From Litoribacter populi (lineage in GTDB: Bacteria; Bacteroidota; Bacteroidia; Cytophagales; Cyclobacteriaceae), in NCBI RefSeq assembly GCF_007483685.1, contig NZ_VMKN01000001.1:186001-250000 (forward strand): a DNA stretch of 64,000 nucleotides. Direction: 5' to 3'. Under the pieces are notes generated by a model that saw nothing but the letters and a program-made list of their open reading frames with translations, made no database searches and was not told the origin of the DNA. Below are positions 60,948-64,000 of this stretch, in pieces. Positions within the stretch are counted from its first letter, which is position 1. Each line of letters starts with the position of its first letter. The position numbers and the translations under genes were made by a program.

Positions 60948-62462
60948 ATGAAACGTATAAAATCAAAAAATATATTTGTTGCCGCTATTTCAGGACTCCT
61001 GGTTTTTGGAGCCTGTGACGTGACGGATCAAAGTCCAGTCACCTTGGTGCCTGAAGAGGAAGCATTTGCTGACGCCGGAAAAGTGGAAGGCAACATCCTA
61101 GGCGTATATGATGCCGCCCAGAGAGGCTTTTACCTTGGCATTATTCAAAGGGGGTATCCATTTGGCGCGGCTTCCATCCAGCAGGGTGATATGCGCAGCG
61201 GGGATATGTACAATGACCAGCTTTTCTATGAAGTCACTTATATAGGGGGGTGGACGCCATCTACAGCCAATCAAGAGGGGATGTGGATAGGTACATATAG
61301 GCTTATCAATCGTGCCAATGTGGTCTTGGAGGGGCTTCAGACTGCCTTGGCTAATGGAATTATCGATCAAGAAGAACATGACAGTTACAGAGCTGAAATG
61401 CTTTTTATGAGAGCATTTTCTCACTGGCAATTGGTGACCGACTTTAGTAGGCCTTATGCTGATAATCCTTCTGGAAATTTGGGCATTCCTTATAGGAATA
61501 CAGCTATCAGTGATACTGAGCGGTTGGAAGAAGCAGCCACAGTTGGAAGAGGAACTGTGGAGGAAGTTTATACTTTGATCCTTCAGGACTTAGATGAAGC
61601 CGAACAGTTAGGGACCAATACAGGGGTACCATTCAGGGCTTCACAAGCTGCGGCAATTGCGTTCAAGACACGGGTGAAACTTCATCAACTGGATTGGGCT
61701 GGAGTATTGGAAGAGGCAGCCAAATTGACTAATTTCCAACTTGCAGCTTCTCCAGCTGACCCATTTGATAGCCCAGATGGCAACCCGGAAAGTATATTTT
61801 CTTTGAATAACACAGCTGAATCAAATCCTGGAGTCAATGGTGCTTTGGCTGCTATGTATGGCAACCCCGCTGAAGGTGGTCGGGGCTTGGTGAAGATCAG
61901 TCCATTGATTTGGAACGAACCTTTCTGGGTGGAGGATGATCTGCGTAGGACTGAGCTTACTACCAGCAGTCCAGATGGGTATTATACCGCAAAATATACT
62001 GGGTACATCAACCGTGATGATCCTACTCCATTGATTAGGTATGCCGAAGTGGTACTAAATGCTGCCGAGGCTCATGCCCGATTGGGTGATGAGGCTACTG
62101 CGCTTACTTTACTCAACTCTGTACGTGATCGGGCCACCCCAGAAGGCACGCCATCGTATGATGCCGGGGCCCTGCCTGATGGGGTGATTCAGGGGATATG
62201 GAACGAGAAAAGGATTGAATTTTTGGCTGAAGGCCTTTGGTGGTATGATATCCATAGGCTGTCCGGCATGGGAGAGCTTCCTGGAATTCCGCCCAAAGCG
62301 GCTTCCCGTTCTATAGGCTCGATAGAGCAATATGAGCCTGATGCTGATATCACCTTGGATCATAGTGTTCCCTATAGCAGTAATTTGTTTGTATGGGCGA
62401 TTCCTTTGCAGGAGATTGTGAATAATCCGTTGTTGGCTGGGCAGCAAAATCCGGGTTATTGA
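60948..62462 (+). CDS. SusD/RagB-family substrate-binding lipoprotein
   Basis: 504 residues. Signal peptide with lipobox LVFGACDV near residue 23, then the all-alpha TPR-like core (LFMRAFSHWQLVTDFSRPYA; VLNAAEAHARLGDEATALTL) and the C-terminal WNEKRIEFLAEGLWWYDIHR, the hallmark of the family. It forms the lid of the SusC transporter on the cell surface. It follows susC after 25 bp in an operon. A heptamer array starts directly at its stop codon. Confidence 0.95.
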   Translation: MKRIKSKNIFVAAISGLLVFGACDVTDQSPVTLVPEEEAFADAGKVEGNILGVYDAAQRGFYLGIIQRGYPFGAASIQQGDMRSGDMYNDQLFYEVTYIGGWTPSTANQEGMWIGTYRLINRANVVLEGLQTALANGIIDQEEHDSYRAEMLFMRAFSHWQLVTDFSRPYADNPSGNLGIPYRNTAISDTERLEEAATVGRGTVEEVYTLILQDLDEAEQLGTNTGVPFRASQAAAIAFKTRVKLHQLDWAGVLEEAAKLTNFQLAASPADPFDSPDGNPESIFSLNNTAESNPGVNGALAAMYGNPAEGGRGLVKISPLIWNEPFWVEDDLRRTELTTSSPDGYYTAKYTGYINRDDPTPLIRYAEVVLNAAEAHARLGDEATALTLLNSVRDRATPEGTPSYDAGALPDGVIQGIWNEKRIEFLAEGLWWYDIHRLSGMGELPGIPPKAASRSIGSIEQYEPDADITLDHSVPYSSNLFVWAIPLQEIVNNPLLAGQQNPGY

Positions 62463-62497
62463 TATTGTACTAGGTACTAAGTACGATGTACTATGTA
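62463..62497. repeat. 7-bp tandem repeat array, GTACTA family, starting at the susD stop
   Basis: Five heptamers (TATTGTA, CTAGGTA, CTAAGTA, CGATGTA, CTATGTA) immediately behind the TGA of susD. The partner array at 62561-62595 is in the opposite orientation, with the terminator between. Confidence 0.8.
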
Positions 62498-62510
62498 ATG
62501 CTCACGTTAG

Positions 62511-62546
62511 ACCTGGCAGGTTTTTTTAATCTGCCAGGTTTTTTTT
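62511..62546 (+). terminator. Rho-independent terminator of the susCD operon
   Basis: ACCTGGCAG and CTGCCAGGT arms around TTTTTTTAAT, followed by eight T, between two heptamer arrays. It has the same stem sequence as the hairpins at 8371 and 55425. Confidence 0.85.
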
Positions 62547-62560
62547 GTGCCATATTTTCA

Positions 62561-62595
62561 TTGTACTAAATACATTGTACCAAGTACAAAGTAAC
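62561..62595. repeat. 7-bp tandem repeat array, inverse GTAC family
   Basis: Five heptamers (TTGTACT, AAATACA, TTGTACC, AAGTACA, AAGTAAC) on the far side of the susCD terminator. Together with 62463-62497 it forms an inverted pair. Confidence 0.75.
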
Positions 62596-62633
62596 TCAGC
62601 AACAATCGTTTCTATATGCCATTTTGAGTCTAT

Positions 62634-62990
62634 TTCATATCTAGACCCTCCCTACCACGGCAAGTGATCCGCAAAGCTTCGGGGTTAATGTTTGAAATGG
62701 TTGTGATGGTTGTCCGTCCCGAAAATTCTACGCTGTTCGGGACTGTTGTCTCGGTCCTGCGGTCCTCAGTTGTCAGTGGTGTCATTGTTCTATTCAATGT
62801 GTAGCCCACGGGCGGGATGAAGGTACAGCAGCGACTGCTGGGCGCGGAAGTAGAACAATGACAACAATGACAACAATCCCGGGGAGGCGAAGCCGACCCA
62901 CGTGACGGACAACAGCGAAGCGGATAACTCCTTATCTCATATCTAGACTTCTCCCCACCACGGCAGGCAAGCATTCCGCAAGCTCTTGTT
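62634..62990. repeat. Structured element with imperfect direct repeats and a 12-bp inverted repeat
   Basis: The ends are imperfect direct repeats of about 50 bp, both beginning CATATCTAGAC and containing ACCACGGCA and CCGCAA (62635 and 62938). Inside lies a perfect inverted repeat GTCATTGTTCTA (62781-62792) and TAGAACAATGAC (62851-62862), and CAGCAGCGACTGCTG within the loop. The segment after it repeats the 9-mer AATGACAAC. No transposase frame is seen, so it could be a non-autonomous mobile element or a structured RNA. Confidence 0.6.
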
Positions 62991-63732
62991 CCCGATCCGT
63001 GAAAAGCGGATGGGCTACTTAACCCTCTGTTTTTCAGTAGTAACTGATATTTTAAATACTGATAATTAAAATTTTATGTGATTAATGGGTGCTGGATTTG
63101 GAAGGTTTTTGGTATTGGGGAAGGTCAGTTGGGGTAGAGGAAATTAGGTGTAGTTTCCTTTTGATAAATCAGGGGATTTGGATGAAAATGACTTTAATGA
63201 GGGAAGTATTTGATAAAAGGGTTTAATTCAGATGAAAGTCTCTTTTTTATACATATTAACGGTAGAGGGGCTAAATTTTCAAAATGGTTGAATTAATATA
63301 AAGTTTTTTCAATACCTGCCTTCTCGGTATTTTTTCCCATTTTTAAGAAGACCTTAAACCGAGTTTTGAAGAATAATCTCCTGATATTGAGCCTATAGTT
63401 TCTTAATAATAAAATAATATAAGCTTTGTGCCTTACTTTTCGTAATAATAATTCACTCATTAGAATTCAGGGCTATAATGAAAAGATTATATTTAAAATT
63501 TTTCATCATCAATAAGGTTAAAAAAAAATTATAATAATACCAATTAAGGATTTTTTGGCTTAAAATAGCATTTAAATTTCTCTTAATATCTGTTAAAAAC
63601 CTGTTAAAGGGCTTTTTAGCGGAATTAAATAAGGCGGCTAAATCGCTGTTATTATATCTTGTTTTGGATAATTGTTTTAATGCGTTTATCATTGTACCAA
63701 ATGAATTGTTAATAAACCTTAATCAAAGACAC

Positions 63733-64000
63733 ATGAAGAAAATTTTACTCAGCTTTGTGCTCGCCTTTATTACAGTGGTATCTGTAATGGCACAAAGCAG
63801 GACGGTGACCGGTACGGTTACCTCCGCTGAAGAACCGGAGGGTGTTCCGGGCGTAAACGTCCGGGTGAAGGGTACTACAGTCGGTGCTATCACTGACTTG
63901 GATGGATCTTATTCCATCGAAGTGCCTGCCGACGCAAACACTCTAGTTTTTAGTTTTGTTGGTTTCCTTACTCAGGAACTTCCAATTGGTAACCAGTCTC
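63733..64000 (+). CDS. SusC/RagA-family transporter, N-terminal fragment (cut by window end)
   Basis: 89 codons of a second SusC-like gene, with signal peptide FVLAFITVVSVMAQ and the N-terminal domain TVTGTVTSAEEPEGVPGVNV continuing to NTLVFSFVGFLTQELPIGNQ. It is about 80 percent identical by eye to the first SusC over this stretch, and the DNA is also close, so the two are recent paralogues at least at the N-terminus. The rest of the gene lies beyond the window; a second SusD gene is expected behind it. Confidence 0.92.
   Translation, partial: MKKILLSFVLAFITVVSVMAQSRTVTGTVTSAEEPEGVPGVNVRVKGTTVGAITDLDGSYSIEVPADANTLVFSFVGFLTQELPIGNQS

Larger units (their letters stand above)
62498..63732. other. 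Long non-coding region between susD and the second susC
   Basis: 1.2 kb without a supported gene. It has a terminator at 62511, a second heptamer array at 62561-62595, the structured element at 62634-62990, then about 700 bp of AT-rich DNA that becomes extremely AT-rich near 63300-63700. The promoter of the second susC gene should lie in the last part. A minus-strand frame at 62630-62974 is cysteine- and threonine-rich and rejected as a gene. Confidence 0.6.

Noticed and set aside
664-62595. Tandem repeats as CRISPR arrays
   Set aside because: The units are 7 bp, follow each other without spacers, and no cas genes are present.
62630-62974. Minus-strand frame of 114 codons
   Set aside because: It runs through the structured repeat element; the product is low-complexity and cysteine-rich with no family features.
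63453-63692. 79-codon minus-strand frame in the AT-rich gap before the second susC
   Set aside because: It is asparagine- and phenylalanine-rich as expected of random translation of AT-rich DNA, and no upstream features support it.
1-64000. rRNA, tRNA, insertion sequences or prophage
   Set aside because: I found no cloverleaf, rRNA-like block, transposase, integrase or phage structural gene in reading both strands.

Overview
The window looks like part of a Bacteroidota chromosome, probably order Cytophagales and perhaps near Cyclobacteriaceae. Signs of this are two gliding-motility lipoproteins (GldB, GldD), a SusC/SusD pair plus the start of a second SusC, a DUF4249 lipoprotein, many lipobox-type signal peptides, and few clear Shine-Dalgarno sites. 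The genus is inference. I saw no rRNA, tRNA, CRISPR array, phage or intact insertion sequence.

Layout. 1-6.2 kb: a LysR-type regulator cut by the window edge, divergent from a complete histidine-degradation operon hutH-hutU-hutI-hutG (histidine to glutamate plus formamide). 6.2-13.9 kb: gldD, a ferric-reductase-like flavocytochrome with a possible 30-residue membrane peptide behind it, purK-purE, three tandem 50-residue membrane proteins, a membrane-anchored MutS-family ATPase and an MscS channel. 13.9-17.8 kb: a type III polyketide synthase, a methyltransferase, a UbiA prenyltransferase and an FAD oxidoreductase, together a likely lipid or quinone-type biosynthetic cluster. 17.9-28.3 kb: a large secreted zinc metalloprotease, a Fur-family regulator, small membrane proteins, a Ycf48-like beta-propeller lipoprotein, uvrA, an ECF sigma factor with a tiny overlapping partner, and endonuclease III. 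28.3-53.6 kb: an exopolysaccharide locus (asparagine synthase, five glycosyltransferases, radical SAM/SPASM enzyme, Wza-, Wzz-, Wzx- and Wzy-type proteins, three methyltransferases, WcaJ-type initiating transferase), with gldB, a fasciclin lipoprotein and several lipoproteins embedded. 53.9-64 kb: a tandem Usp protein, a 2'-5' RNA ligase-like protein, three duplicated lipocalin-like lipoproteins, SusC/SusD, and a second SusC running off the end.

The most unusual content is not in the genes. First, at least 16 intergenic sites carry tandem repeats of exactly 7 bp in three sequence families (GTAC-type, GGATGT-type, GACCGAA-type). They often start at a stop codon or end just before a start codon, and in two genes they are translated. 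Second, several sit in a larger composite repeat with a recurring motif AGTTTCGCAGAG and CCTGCCTG palindromes, found upstream of hutH, nth, the radical SAM gene and uspA. Third, the 9-mer TTATCCACA (identical to the DnaA-box consensus) occurs 25 times by my hand count, against less than one expected. All copies are inside genes, in several reading frames and both orientations.
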